From contig JAPQWV010000051.1 in NCBI GenBank assembly GCA_027422505.1, positions 1,951,501 to 2,015,500 on the forward strand: 64,000 nt of DNA. Direction: 5' to 3'. The position numbers were made by a program, and so were the translations under genes. The stretch's first letter is position 1. Each line of letters begins with the position of its first letter. The notes beneath the pieces were generated by a model, which ran no database searches, had not been told where the DNA came from, and saw only the letters and a list, made by a program, of their open reading frames with translations. Positions 46,832 to 59,513 of the stretch are shown one piece after another. The stretch is from Craterostigma plantagineum. Taxonomy: Eukaryota > Streptophyta > Magnoliopsida > Lamiales > Linderniaceae.

Positions 46832-47323
46832 TATTAGAAGATAAGCTGAAATGGGAACATGAAGCTGATCAAAAAGATCAAAGAGCTTCAAATCAATTAG
46901 AAGAACTGCATGAAGTTACAGACTTCTCAAGCTCGTTTTCTATGAAGTAAAAGCCCAAGAGATGGGAAATACGTTTTCCCAAGTGAAGAAGCGATCCAAC
47001 TAATAGAGACGCTGATGCAAGCGGCGTTTTATACTAAGCAGCTCAAAACAGATTTTGGCGCGCAATTTATACAATAAGGGATAATTAGAGCTGAACACGA
47101 TTTTCAGATGATTTACTCTGTATTTTTCAATTCCTTTCGCTCACTTCACAGTAGAGAGTTTTTCTACTTCCCTTGCTAGCAAGAAGATAAAAGTTCATCT
47201 TCTTGATCACTTGTAATCTGCTGATTGTGAATAAAGGATTGCAAATTTCCGATCGTGGATGTAGGATTTATCAAAATCCGAACCACGTTAAAAGCTTGTT
47301 CACACAATAGATTTCTTTTGATA
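46832..47323 (+). repeat. 5' LTR of Copia-2
   Basis: 492 bp. It differs from the 3' LTR by about six substitutions, a 1-bp indel and an 8-bp indel. The LTR stem-loop (CGTGG...CCACG) is at 47254-47287. Confidence 0.93.
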
Positions 47324-47406
47324 TGGTATCAGAGCAAGATTTAGCTCACCAGCTGCGATAATTCCGACAAATTGAGGGCGACCATTCCATTCTTCAGGGA
47401 TCGATC

Positions 47407-48300
47407 ATGGAAGGAAATCCACCGCAATCAGGTCTGATAGCAACTCCACAGGTGAATGATCCATACTACATCAACATAAATGATTCATCGGGACAACTTC
47501 TTGTGCATGAAAAGCTGCATGGGGATAATTATGGGACTTGGAGTAGAGCTATGATGATTTCCTCATCGGCCGGAACAAAGAGGGGTTCATCAATGGGGAT
47601 CTTCAACCTCCAGCTGTCACATATAAGGATAAATATGCAGCTTGGAAAAGAAATAACAGCGTTGTTATTTCATGGATCTTAAACTCGGTGTCAAAAGAAA
47701 TCTCAGCAAGCATCTTGTATAGCTCATTGGCCCGAGATGTGTGGATTGACTTAGAGGAAAGATTTGGCCAGACAAACCGGCCGAGAATCTTTCAATTGAA
47801 AAAGGAGCTGGTGAACCTATCTCAGGGAAATAGCAGTATCACAACCTATTACACAAGGCTGAAAACCCTGTGGGAAGAGCTGGCAAACTACTTGCCGACT
47901 TGTCAGTGCACTTGTGGGGGAATGAAGCTCATGAAGACACAGCTTGATGAAGTTATGTGATGGTCTTCTAGATGGGGTTAAATGATTCCTACTCGCAGCT
48001 CGGGGGACAGATATTGACCATGGATCCATTGCCATCAATAAGCAAAACCTTCTCACTGTTAGTCCAAGAAGAGAAGCAGAGATCTGTGGTACTTGGATCT
48101 GTTAGGGCCAGTGGTGATCAGAATAATGGTATGGCCATGTTGGCTGCAAGAAGGGATCAAGAACAGGCCAAGAAGGCTACTTTGGGCAGAAAAAGGAATC
48201 ACAAAGGCCAACATGCACCCATTGTAATAAAAAGGGGCACACGGTTGATAGCTGTTATCAAGTGCATGGATACCCCCTGATTTCAGGCAGAACCTAAAGT
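47407..48300 (+). pseudogene. Copia-2 gag, frameshifted
   Basis: Starts at ATG 47407. Shares GQLLVHEKLHGDNYGTWSRAM with Copia-1 gag. Frame breaks occur near 47560 and 47945, and in the zinc-knuckle region near 48200-48285. The order of remaining gag segments is normal. Confidence 0.88.
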
Positions 48301-48440
48301 ACAAAGCTGCTAGGATAAATCAATCGACAGTAGACAAGGTACACACTTCACTGCAACAAGGTCAGGACAAAGAGGGATCCAACAGCAACTCACTAATTTA
48401 GCTGCAGCTAACACCCCTTCAGTTAGAGAGCCTCAAGTAT

Positions 48441-49727
48441 TTGATGAATCAATCAGGCATAACTCAGGGAGCAGAAGACATGAGCTGCATTGGGCAGACA
48501 GATAAGAGGACATGTATTTGTCTCACATTTGATCTGCCAGAATTGACTAACTCAGATTTTTGGTTGCTAGATTCAGGTGCAACTATGCATGTCACAGGAA
48601 ATGTGGAACTGTTGTATGATCTTCATAGAATTAGCAAATCACGAGTGATCCTGCCTGATAACACAATGATTGAAGTCAATCAGGCAGGCTCATTCAAGTT
48701 AAACCAGCACATAACCCTGACAGAAGTGCTTTTAGTACCTGAATTTCATTTTAATTTAATATCTGTCAGTTCTTTGGTCAATAACCAGTGTTGCAAAGTT
48801 CTCTTTGAGCCTAATCTCTTCTTGATACAGGACCATTCACGGAGAGTGATTGGCAGGGGTAGGCAATTGGCAGGTTTATACATCATCAAGGCAGATTCTG
48901 TCAACAGCCATTCTGATAGAACTAATAATGTTTCTGTTTTCTTGAATAGAATAACTGCAAATCTGTGGCATAGTAGATTAGGACATCCATCAAATGAAGT
49001 GTTAAAGATGTTAAAGCTTCCTTTAAGGCATAATGATGCATCTTCAAACAGTTATTGCAAGATATGTCCATTAGCAAAACAGAAAAGAAACATATTTCCA
49101 AATAATGATACTTTGGTTTGCTTGCCATTTGATCTTATTCACTGTGATACGTGGGGTCCATTTCATGTTCCATCATACCTAGGACATCAATACTTCATTA
49201 CTATAGTGGATGATTATTCAAGGTTCACATGGGTGTTCATGATAAGACATAAATCAGAAGCCCAAACTGTTTTACCTTATTTTCTCAGCTTTGTTGAAAC
49301 TCAGTTTGGATGTAAAGTGAAAACAATTAGGACAGTTAACACACGTGAATTCAATATGACAGATTTGTTTAGGAAGAAGGGAATAGTGCATCATCTATCA
49401 TGTGTAGAAACACCACAACAAAACTCGGTCGTCGAGAGAAAACACCAACACTTGTTGAATGTGGCAAGAGCACTCTTCTTTCAGTCAGGGGTGTCTGTGG
49501 ATTTTTGGTCTGAATGTACCTTGACTGCAACCTATCTTATAAATAGAACTCCCACAGTTGTATTAGGTGGTAGAAGTCCCTATGACATGGTTTACCAAAA
49601 ACTCTTCAACTATGAGACTTTGCGAGCTTTTGGGTGTCTATGTTATTGCTCAACACTTGCAGGTTCTCGAAAGAAATTTGATCCAAGAGCCCGGAGTGCA
49701 TCTTTCTTGGATACCCAAATGGAGTAA
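48441..49727 (+). pseudogene. Copia-2 protease and integrase, catalytic Asp lost
   Basis: Protease motif LLDSGATMHV, GAG-pre-integrase zinc motif (HSRLGHPSNEVL, CKICPLAKQ), integrase core with HCDTWGP and VERKHQHLL. At the second catalytic position Copia-1 has RSDNAKE, but here the sequence reads RTVNTRE: Asp is replaced by Val. Frame ends at 49727. Confidence 0.9.
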
Positions 49728-49741
49728 AGGGATATAAGGTA

Positions 49742-50860
49742 ATGGATTTAGTGACAAGAAACATCTTCATTTCCAGAGATGTTAAGTTTGTGGAGGGAGT
49801 TTTCCCATTGAAAGAGCAGCATCATTCACTCGGACCAGAAAAGGATCCTTTATTAGAACTGGTGTTGCCTAAGCCACTGCAGTCAAGCATGGAGGGAGAA
49901 GCCTTGCATTCCTCACATTCAACAGTGCAACAAGAATCATCAGAGGGGCAAGGAAATGCAACTCAACATCAAGTTCAGGGCTGTAGTACAGAAGCCTCAC
50001 AGCCCCAGCCTCAATTACCAGAAGCTAATCAGACTGAAGTTGATCAAACTGATCAAGACCTTCCAAATTTGGAAGAGCTGCCTGATGGTTCCCATTCCAG
50101 TGCAGAGACTGCAACTTCGCAAGGCACCTCCATGGCAAACATCAGGTCAGGGAGACAACATAAAAGACCATCATACCTGGCTGATTACCATTGCAACAGC
50201 TTGCAAGAGAAGAAAGTGTTATACCCAATGTCAGAAGTACTTACATCTCAAAAATTTTCCAGACAGTTTCAGAGTTTGATCAATACTGTCTCCATCAATC
50301 AAGAGCCCAAGTCTTATGCACAGGCATCACAATCTCAGCAATGGGTCAGGGCAATGCAGGAGGAACTGCAAGCACTTGAAGATAATAACACTTGGTCACT
50401 CATGACTCTTCCAAAGGGCAAAAAGGCTATTGGATGTAGATGGGTTTACAGACTGAAGTACAACTCAAATGGTGAATTAGAGAAGTATAAAGCAAGGTTG
50501 GTTGCTAAAGGGTACGATCAAAGAGAAGGCGTGGACTACATAGACACATTCGCACCTGTGGCTAAACCTAGCACTATAAAAATCATTCTCAGTTTGGCAG
50601 CTAAACTTCAATGGCACTTGGTGCAGCTTGATGTTAATAATGCTTTCCTAAATGGAGAGCTAGCAGAAGAAGTATACATGGATATTCCTAAGGGACTGAT
50701 CAAGGCTGATGGTGAAGCAGAAAAAGGTAGATTGGTCTGCAAGTTGCACAAATCGTTATATGGGCTTAAACAAGCCTCTCGGCAATGGAATAAGACCTTC
50801 ACTACTGCTGTCAAAGAACATGGATTCGTGCAAACTCAAGTTGATCACACATTATCCTAA
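49742..50860 (+). pseudogene. Copia-2 reverse transcriptase, N-terminal part
   Basis: Gln/Ser-rich linker then WVYRLKYNSNGELEKYKARL, QLDVNNAFLNGELAEEVYMD and SLYGLKQASRQWN. A one-base loss near 50855 separates it from the catalytic YVDD segment. Confidence 0.9.
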
Positions 50861-50889
50861 AGGGCAAGGGAGATCAGCTGATAATACTC

Positions 50890-51981
50890 TTGGTGTACGT
50901 TGATGATATAATGCTGGCTGGCCCATCAGTCGAGGCAATTGAGGAAACAAAAGGCTTCCTAAGCACCTGTTTTAGAATGAAGGACCTCGGTGAACTTAAT
51001 TATTTTCTTGGAGTGGAGGTGGCGCGCAACAAGAAGGGCATTTATCTGTCTCAGAAGCAATATACTTTACAGATATTGGAAGATACAGGATACATCAATG
51101 CGAAGCCCCTAGGAACACCAATAAGCCCGAGCCGGTCAGTCACAGAAACTGAGGGTGATCTGCTAAAAGATCCCTTCCATTACTGAAGACTTGTTGGGAG
51201 GCTTCTCTATCTGGTTTTTACCAGACCTGATATAGCTTTTACTGTGCACAGATTAAGCCAATACATGGCACTGCCAAGGACATCTCACTTAACTGCTGCC
51301 CATCACCTGCTAAGATACTTAAAGGGGACTACGGGGCAAGGCATTCTGCTAGAATCAGACCAGAATTTGGAGCTGAAAGCGTTCTCCGACGCAGATTGGG
51401 CAGCATGCAAAGACACGAGAAAATCAGTAACGGGTTATTGAACCTTTCTGGGATCATCCTTAGTAACTTGGAAAGCAAAGAAACAAGCTACTGTGTCAAG
51501 GTCGTCCACAGAGGCAGAATACAGAGCACTAGCAGCAGTGGTTGCCGAAGTACTGTGGATTAAACATTTGTTGGCAGAAATGGGCATTCAACTGGATCAG
51601 ACTCCAGTAATATTCTGTGATAATCAATCAGCTGTGAAGCTTGCGTTAAATCCCAAGTTTCATGAACGCAGTAAGCACATCGAGATTGATTGCCACTTCA
51701 TCAGGCATCATTTAGCTAGTGGGGCAATAAAATCGCTGCCAGTTCGTTCAGAACATCAGTTAGCTGATGTTTTTACAAAAGCTTTATCAGCTCCTCTATT
51801 GCGAGATCTACTGCACAAGATGTCTGTGGTGAATCTGTACAGTCCATCTTGCGGGGGGGGGGGGGGGGGATTAGAAGATAAGCTGAAATGGGAACATGAA
51901 GCTGATCAAAAAGATCAAAGAGCTTCAAATCAATTAGAAGAGCTGCATGAAGTTACAGACTTCCCAAGCTCGTTTCTATGA
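50890..51981 (+). pseudogene. Copia-2 RT catalytic segment and RNase H with two stops
   Basis: YVDDIMLAG at the start. In-frame stops follow FHY (TGA, 51184-51186) and SVTGY (TGA, about 51439-51441). RNase H motifs KAFSDADW and SRSSTEAEYRALAA, and the tail CDNQSAVKL, HERSKHIEIDCHFIRHH, QLADVFTKAL are present. The end runs into the poly-G tract and the 3' LTR. Confidence 0.9.
51853..51869 (+). repeat. Poly-G(17) at the Copia-2 polypurine tract
   Basis: TTGC then 17 G directly before ATTAGAAG of the 3' LTR. Copia-1 has TTGC plus six G at the same place. The expected first T of the LTR is missing. Confidence 0.85.
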
Positions 51982-52351
51982 AGTAAAAGCGCAAGAGATG
52001 GGAAATACGTTTTCCCAAGTGAAGAAGCGATCCAACTAATAGAGACGCTGATGCAAGCGGCGTTTTATACTAAGCAGCTCAAAACAGATTTTGGCGCGCA
52101 ATTTATACAATAAGGGATAATTAGAGCTGAACACGATTTTCAGATGATTTACTCTGTATTTTTCAATTCCTTTCGCTCACTTCACAGTAGAGAGTTTTTC
52201 TACTTTCCTTGCTAGCAAGAGTTCATCTTCTTGATCACTTGTAATCTGCTGATTGTGAATAAAGGATTGCAAATTTCCGATCGTGGATGTAGGATTTATC
52301 AAAATCCGAACCACGTTAAAAGCTTGTTCACACAATCGATTTCTTTTGTTA
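51870..52351 (+). repeat. 3' LTR of Copia-2
   Basis: 482 bp, ends TTTTGTTA before the AAATA duplication. Confidence 0.93.
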
Positions 52352-52839
52352 AAATAAACCCACAAAAAGCTTCATCAACTATCAAATCTTAGAACCTTAA
52401 ACCTCATAAAAAATCCATCCCTAAACAAAAGGAAAAACATAACAGCAAAGAGGAAAAGAAGATTCGCAATTGCACCACAGTTTCCAGGAAGACCATATGG
52501 GAGATGATTGCCGCACAGACAGTGGCTTGTGGGTTGTGTGTCCAAACCTCTGCAATTTCCTCAATTTCGGTCATGGTAATGTTGATATATCCTTGGTGAT
52601 CTAGTGGTACTGGGTTTGTTCTTTTATTGTTTTAATATTTTCTTATTTTTTTAACTAATTTTAACCGGTTCACTCGTTCTGTTTGTGGGTGGTTACTATT
52701 GGATATTATTTCATGTGGCAGAATATTAGGAGGACGTGGGAAGGTTTTTTTTGGTGTTTTTATAATTAACTTTTGAACTTATTGACACGTGGCAGCATAT
52801 TAGACTTCCTACATTTCTAATCTAATATATAAGATAAGA

Positions 52840-53643
52840 TGTATGTCGTTGCAAATTCTCATTATCAGCCAATTATTCATGCTACGTCAAATACTACCAT
52901 TGCATAGATGGCATCGACTTATTAAGTGGCTTAATTACGACAAATTCATGTTACGGAAATATATAAATCTGATAAACACATTTTTCACCAGTAATCTGTG
53001 TGGAAGTTCTTTGTTCTATTTAGAGATCGAGGGGTCCTTCCTAAAACCAATTGGTAATACAATAAGCAAGCCTATTATATATACTTCTTTGAAGACCTTG
53101 CACTCAATGTGGACATAGCCCAATTTAGAGTTTCAACATGTTTGAAGTCAAGTATTATTGCGTCGTTCGTATAAAATTAAATTACGAAATTCATCAAACT
53201 CTAAAAGGAAAATATATTTCATCAAAGATTTAATACATATCTTGTGTGAATTAATAAATACTATTGAACTCAACTCAATATATATGTGTACACAGTATTT
53301 ATTATATATATATAGTGTTTGTGTTTTGAGCACAACAACACTAATCATCAGCATATTATTACAACAAACATCGTTATGAGGATACGCAAGAACAACATGC
53401 GACTATCTCCTTTGATCTTTGAGAATCAAATGAAACCTGTAAGGGCCATTTTGTTTTTCCTGTCTCTTTGTCATCTTTATGTACCATGGTCATTCGTAAC
53501 TTTGTGAAAGCTCTTTATACTTAACTTGACATTGTTTGAATGTGATTATATTCATTTGCAGGGTAGATATGGCCATCATGTGCAGGAGAAACTGAGGTTT
53601 TGTCATTAACATCCAGCCGTTGGTTGTTATTAATCAATTAGTA
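52840..53643. repeat. Spacer 2 end and leader-intron remnant of unit 3
   Basis: Nearly identical to 28201-29012. No gene. Confidence 0.8.
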
Positions 53644-55719
53644 ATGGAAGCAAAACGAGCTCTATCTATCCAAGGCCATGGAGCCCGACAACTCACTAAT
53701 TGCGCTTCTGGTGCTTTGTCTTCTACTTCATACGTTCATCCGAATCAGCAAGAAGAAAACTATCTGGGATTTCCCCATAGATAGGGGACCCATGCAGCAA
53801 CCTACATATGCCGTCTCACCTCTGTCTTCCCAAAATGGAGTAGTTGGGACTATGCTTCCTTCTTCCTCGGGTTATTCGAACGTTCAGTTTGCTGCAGTTC
53901 AAGAAAATCAGCCAACACAATCCAATTCCATTTCTCATGCTACTAACAGTGGTACTCCAATTTGCACGCCACGTTCTTTAGATGCTGCTGGTCTAAGATC
54001 CACTGCGTCGAGCCATCATCATAACAGAGAAAATAACGATCCTTGGAGCATAGACGCACTGTCTGAGTTTCTCGATTTTCCAGAAACTTCCCTGATAGGG
54101 AAGAACCAAATCGATGGCGGTGGTACTGGTTGTGGCGTTGGGTTTCCTTCTGAGAATATTGGTAAAGCGGGTGATTGGGAGGGTTGGCTTGATACTACTG
54201 ATTGTGATGCTTTTAGTTCTGACTGGAACGAGATCCTTGCTGGTGCAAATGCTACGGACCCCCAGCTAAAGGTTCATTACGTATAAATCTGTTTTCTGCT
54301 TTAATTTGTTGCGATGCTTAAGAATGGATTTCTTTTTGTTTCTTTGTTACTTACTCTGTTGGTGTTATGCATTGGATCAGAGTCAGATTTCTACACAACC
54401 TGCGACTTTCACTACTCAACCCCAAATTCCTCAACAACTTCCACCTAAAGTTGTAGTGGCAAGTAAAGTTCCGTCCAGTCGTCGTCCACCACAAGTTCTA
54501 ATCCAGGAAAGCAGCGAATGCGATGGACGCCTGAATTTCACGAGTCCTTTGTCGATGCAGTCAATAGACTTGGTGGAAGTGAAAGTAGGCCTTTCGATTG
54601 GCTTCAAATAACTTCTTATTTTACCTGAGGATTTTGAAAATTTTGAATTCGTTGTAATGGAAAACATGTATTTTTTTTTCCCAGAGGCGACGCCAAAGGG
54701 TGTCCTGAAGCTAATGAAAGCTGAGGGACTGAATATATATCATGTTAAAAGCCACCTACAGGTTCGTATCATGTGCATCTTTTATATACTGATCAATATC
54801 TCGACTGTGAATTCGTTTGATTGATGCAGAAATATCGTACAGCCAGATATATACCTGATACAACTGAAGCTGGTATTCGTCCTGTCCAATTTCCTAATGA
54901 TGTGCTCATCTTATCATTGTGATGTGTTACATGATATCTATTGCATGAACTGCAAGCATAAGCTGTGAGGGACAATCTTTGTCCTTCGTCAATTGACAGC
55001 TGAATAGAATGAATTGGATGCTATAATATCTGATACACGTGCTTACTTCCTTAAGTTGCTGATAGAGACCATCAAAATATTTCACAGTCGTTGTACGTGC
55101 CAAGGATATCTTCTCTAATCAACTTTCATGTTATGCACTTTCTTTTTGCAGAATCGTCACAAAAAAACAACCTCCATTGACGACCTCACATCCCTGGACT
55201 TGAAAACGTAAGAGCAATTCTCTAATAGATACCTAATGGATATAAATATTTTGCATATAATAAGCTTTGGGCTGATTGTCATGCACCTCCAATGCTGAAT
55301 AGGGGTGTGGAGATCACTGATGTTTCACTCGGGCTTCTTTTTACCTGTCAAATATAAACATTCAATTTCACATTTAATGAACCATCCATCAGATCCAAAG
55401 AAACCTTCAGCTTCGCATAGAAGAGCAAGGAAGGTACCTTCAAATGATGTTCGAGAAATCAGGCATGGACTTGACTAATTCTTCCGGCGAAAATCCCATT
55501 AAAAGTTCGTCGACCAACGCCCAAAACAAAGAGAAAGAACCATTCGAAGGCAGCAAAAGCAATGCATCATCAAGTGAGTTGTTGGCTAATGTGGGCTCAG
55601 TTTCTGTGGAGTCAAAGGAAGGTTCAGACACAAAAGCTATTGAAAACAAAGAGACGGCTATTGGTAATAATGAAGAATCGACACCACCACCGCCCAAGCG
55701 TGTGAAACAGCACGATTAG
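53644..55719 (+). pseudogene. MYB-CC copy 3, degenerate
   Basis: Same exon order as unit 1: 53644-54271, 54381-about 54591, 54685-54761, 54830-54872, 55152-55207, 55393-55719. It shares the 17-nt deletion and lost exon 2 acceptor with copy 2. In addition it has a one-base deletion in exon 2 (about 54470, before the MYB repeat), a 2-nt shorter exon 5, and deletion of about 70 bp removing exon 6 (near 55322). Exon 6 encodes the coiled coil and the Lys and His of the K-H-R triad. It cannot make a PHR-like protein. Confidence 0.9.
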
Positions 55720-55985
55720 CCTATGGTTTCCTTTCGAAATAAATAAATTTGGATGAATGGAATTTGATTAATGTGAAGACTATTATATCCTTGAATAGGT
55801 TCAAGACTGATCTTAAGCTTCGGCATGAAGCTTTAATTATTTATGTTTGTAGATTGAGTTTTTAACAGCCATTTGTGGATTGGAATTTGAAGCCTGCTTC
55901 TTGTTCTAGTTTTGGGAAACACATCCTTACCTTTTCACAACCGATGAAATTCACTTGTTCTTATACAGTAGTTATGCATTTAGCT
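55720..55985. other. Convergent intergenic region, unit 3
   Basis: Only 266 bp. It lacks about 500 bp present in units 1 and 2. Confidence 0.7.
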
Positions 55986-58419
55986 TCATCTACTACATCC
56001 AAGTTTCGACACTATCTTTCGCACGATATCGTCTAACTTCTCAAAATAAGCTTCCCTAAGTGATTTTTCGAAGATCATTACCACACAGAAGCTTGCCAAC
56101 CCTACCGTGTACCCCAAAGACGAGAGTAGTATCGGCAAATCTACTTCAGCTCCATGAGATGCTTCAGTGTCATGATCATCATTATTATCATCATCATCAA
56201 CAACTTTAACACCGCATTTACCTTCAGTTAACGGAGGACCACAAAGATTGTTTCCAACGAAGCTCGAAGCGTTCATGCTCTGAAGTTGAGTGCTTTCTGG
56301 AATTCTCCCCGATAGGTTGTTGTAAGACAAGTTAAGATCGTTCAGAAAGGTCATCTTCGTGAAGCTGTTGGGAATCTCGCCCGTAAGAGAATTGTGCGAT
56401 AAGTCGAGAGATTCTAACTGCTTCATGTTGCCTATGTCGCTGGGAATCAAGCCCGACAAGTGATTTCTTGACAAGTTCATCATCCTCAAGCTCGTCAAAT
56501 GCATCAATTCCATCGGGATATTCCCAGATAGATGATTGTTTGCAAGATCAATGCTGATCACCAAAGGAAGTATGACATCGTACGTACGCGGTTCTCCTTT
56601 TGTAATAATAACCACGCTGATCACTGTGCCAAATTTTTCTTCTTGAGATTGAGATGCAAGATCTTCGACCATCGCCGTAAAATTAGCGAAGCAACTTGGA
56701 ATAGTACCATGGAGGTTGTTGTTTGATATATCCAAGATTTGGATAGAGGTGAACGAGCATATACTTGAATCGATTGTGCCGCTTAGGTTGTTGGATCGTA
56801 GGATGACGTACCTTAGAGAAAATGATGAGTTCAACTCTGTCGTCCATTTCGGAAGATTTCCGTACAAATAGTTAGCAGAGAGGTCGACCATCACCAATTC
56901 TTTGGAACTAAGGATCGAAGGAGGCACCTGGCCTGAAAATCTGTTATTGCGCAGATTCAAAATTTGTAAGCCATCGAGAAGTCCAATAGAAGATGGAATA
57001 CTTCCATTCATGTCATTGTTTCCCAGATTCAACACTATAAGATATTTCAGTCTCATCCAACAATCTGGCACTTCTCGGCCGCTCAATCGACCTGAGAGAT
57101 TTCGGCAAGGATTGGAAGCTGAAGAAAAGTTTGAATCTTGAAGGAGAACGCCTGACAGGTTATTCTCAAACACGGAGAAAATTTGAAGGCTGCTGAGATT
57201 AAATATGGAAACTGGCAGAACACCGCTGAGCTGATTCTGACTCAGATCAAGAATCTGTAATGATGCCAAATTTCCTATTGTCGAAGGGACAGCTCCATTT
57301 AAGTTATTTGAGGAGAGGTTAAGTTCCTGAAGTTTACTAAGGTTTCCAATGGTTGAAGGTATAATCTCAGTAAAGCGATTCTGCGGAAGTTCGAGATAAG
57401 ATAATTTTTCTAAGTTTCCGATCTCAGGTGGGATAGGTCCTGATAGCGAATTGTTGGAAATAGACAGAAATTCGAGATCCTTGAGCAAGCCTATCTCGGA
57501 GGGGATTTTTCCAGTGAAGTTATTGTTATCAAGTCTTAAATATGTAAGTTTGGTCCAGCTTCTGATCATATCAGGCGATATACTACCACTAAAGTTGTTA
57601 TCACGCAAGTCCATCTCAACCAAATTGTTCAGATCGGACAAAGATGAAGGTAAATTTCCAGAAAACGAATTAGCATCCAAATGTAAGTACCTAAGGTTAG
57701 TGCATAAGCCCAGCTCTGAAGGAATCGTCGAATTGAAGAAATTTTTGTATAGGTATAATATTTGAAGGTTCTTGAGCTGACCAATAGAAGATGGTAACTC
57801 ACCATGAAAAGAGTTGTTGTATAGATCAATATATTCCAACCGTGACAGCTTTGAAACACTTGCAGACAATGGCCCTCTTAATGAATTCAAAGATAGATCG
57901 AGGTGTTCAAGACTTTCCAAATTAGTGAACAGCGATTCAGGAATCTGCCCAGTGAAGTAATTCCATGACAGACTGAGATAAGTAAGGTTTAGACTGGAGA
58001 TCTGATGAGGTATTTCTCCATAGAAAGAGTTGTAGCTTAGGTCCAAGAAAATCAACTTGGAGAGATTGCCAATGGAAGATGGTATTGACCTTGGTGGCTG
58101 GACCAACAAGATTCAAGCTCATGAGATTAGGGAATGAATTGAAGTCGAAATGCTCGATAGTACCTGTGAGATTTCCATTATGCAAGAGTATTTCAGACAC
58201 TGAACCTCCATTATTGCAAGTAATGCCTTTCCAACTGCACTTATCAGTCCCTGGCGACCAAGAACTGAGGTAAGGAGACGATGATGGTAAGGTTTTCTTC
58301 CATGTGATTAGAGCCTGTGATTCAGATATTAGTGAAGCTTTCAGTGAATGCAAGAAGAAGAAGGAGGCTGAGACGATATGAAGTACTATGAGGACGAAAC
58401 TTTTTCGGGAATTCAACAT
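55986..58419 (-). pseudogene. LRR receptor-like protein copy 3, frameshifted
   Basis: Signal peptide and LRRNT head (KCSWKGITC) are read from ATG 58419, and the LRR, membrane and tail parts from 58109 to 55986. At about 58088-58108 some 18 bases of the first LRR are replaced by unrelated bases with a net 2-nt loss, which shifts the frame. Part of the early LRR block of RLP1/2 (the segment with NYFTAYEIPSFLL) is also missing. The remaining 707 codons are open and end KLGCSR, so the lesion is recent. Confidence 0.9.
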
Positions 58420-58737
58420 ATTTGGAACTGGGATTATTATGGATGTGTATAATAAGATTTTTATCAGATCACACACAATGTGTTCATTAATATAATACTA
58501 TAGTAGTGAATTGGAGTCAATTTGTCGTCACAAGGAAGACTTTTACCAAATCTTTTTTTTTTTCCGAGTCAATTTGTATGAATGCATGTTGTTGAAGTGG
58601 TGCTCCTCAAAGTAGTCGTCGCTTTCGTGTATTATTTTCAGTGAGGCCACGAAAGAAAAAGACCATATATATGTGGAAAATTGACTCCAAGTTGCCCAAA
58701 CATTACGACGACGACTTAAATTAAATTCTAGCAGGAC
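58420..58737. repeat. RLP3 upstream region
   Basis: Diverged match to 25752-26060. No intact TATA box like that of RLP1/2 is seen. Confidence 0.6.
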
Positions 58738-59513
58738 CAGTGTTTTAAAAAGCGTCGCCTCGACGCGCGCAATTGCGTTTTTTTCGACCAAAACGTTCTG
58801 AAGCGTTTTTTATTTCGCGTTGTATATATATTTTTTATTTTTTAGTTTAGCGACAGTCCGTAGCTATTTCTTTTTAATTGTTTTTTCTTTTTCTTTTTCA
58901 GAAAGCGACTTCTATATTAATTGTTTTTTACGGCATTGCCGTCCCAAACTGTTTTTTTACTTTATTTCTTTTTTTTTTTTTTTATACTTCCACCTAATTC
59001 TTAAAACATGTAATTTATATAATAAAAATACATCAGCATATCCAATTTATTCATTATTTCATAACGATCATAATGACATGCATATCATATATTTTTTAAT
59101 ATCAATATAATTTTCGATAATGATAAGAATCGTTTTAATAGGCTTATTTTAGTTGGACTGATAATAAATTGAAGCAGGAATGATTTTTTAAAAGACATGG
59201 GTCCCTATTTTATTGTTTGGGATTATATAAACTTTATATCGTTCATATATATTTAAATTTTAAATTTTAATCAATTATGTGTACCTTATTTTTTATTTCA
59301 TTGAATTTCTAGAGAAAATATTGATTATTTAGTCTCATAACTACAATAATGACATAAAAAGTGACCATATTTATATTTATTATATATTATATATAATTTA
59401 TTACATTATACATAGATTACCCGAAATACTCATGCAATGCGCTACGCTATTTACGCTACACGCTTCCGGCACTAAAACGCGACACACTGCGCTATACGCT
59501 TTTTAAAACATTG
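58738..59513. mobile_element. hAT-type MITE
   Basis: 776 bp. Inverted ends CAGTGTTTTAAAAAGCG and CGCTTTTTAAAACATTG (16 of 17 match). 8-bp target duplication AGCAGGAC (58730-58737) / AGTAGGAC (59514-59521), one mismatch. Units 1 and 2 lack it at the matching site. No transposase. Confidence 0.88.

Larger units (their letters stand above)
46832..52351 (+). mobile_element. Full-length Ty1/copia retrotransposon (Copia-2)
   Basis: 5520 bp. LTRs 46832-47323 and 51870-52351. Target duplication AAATA at 46827-46831 and 52352-52356. The uninterrupted sequence CATAAATAAACCC is present in spacer 1 at about 27744-27756. Primer site TGGTATCAGAGC at 47324-47335. Termini are of the TATT...GATA/GTTA type, as in Copia-1, and the gag proteins are alike, so the two elements are related. 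Coding is broken in many places. Confidence 0.95.
45467..52839 (-). mobile_element. Helitron in spacer 2, containing nested Copia-2
   Basis: Second copy of the spacer Helitron. The CTAG end is at 45467-45470, hairpin CCCGTGC/GCACGGG at 45478-45494, and the 5' TC (minus) at 52839 before T 52840. Without Copia-2 it is about 1.85 kb. It carries about 400 bases (45660-46100) that are missing from the spacer 1 copy. No RepHel. Confidence 0.75.
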
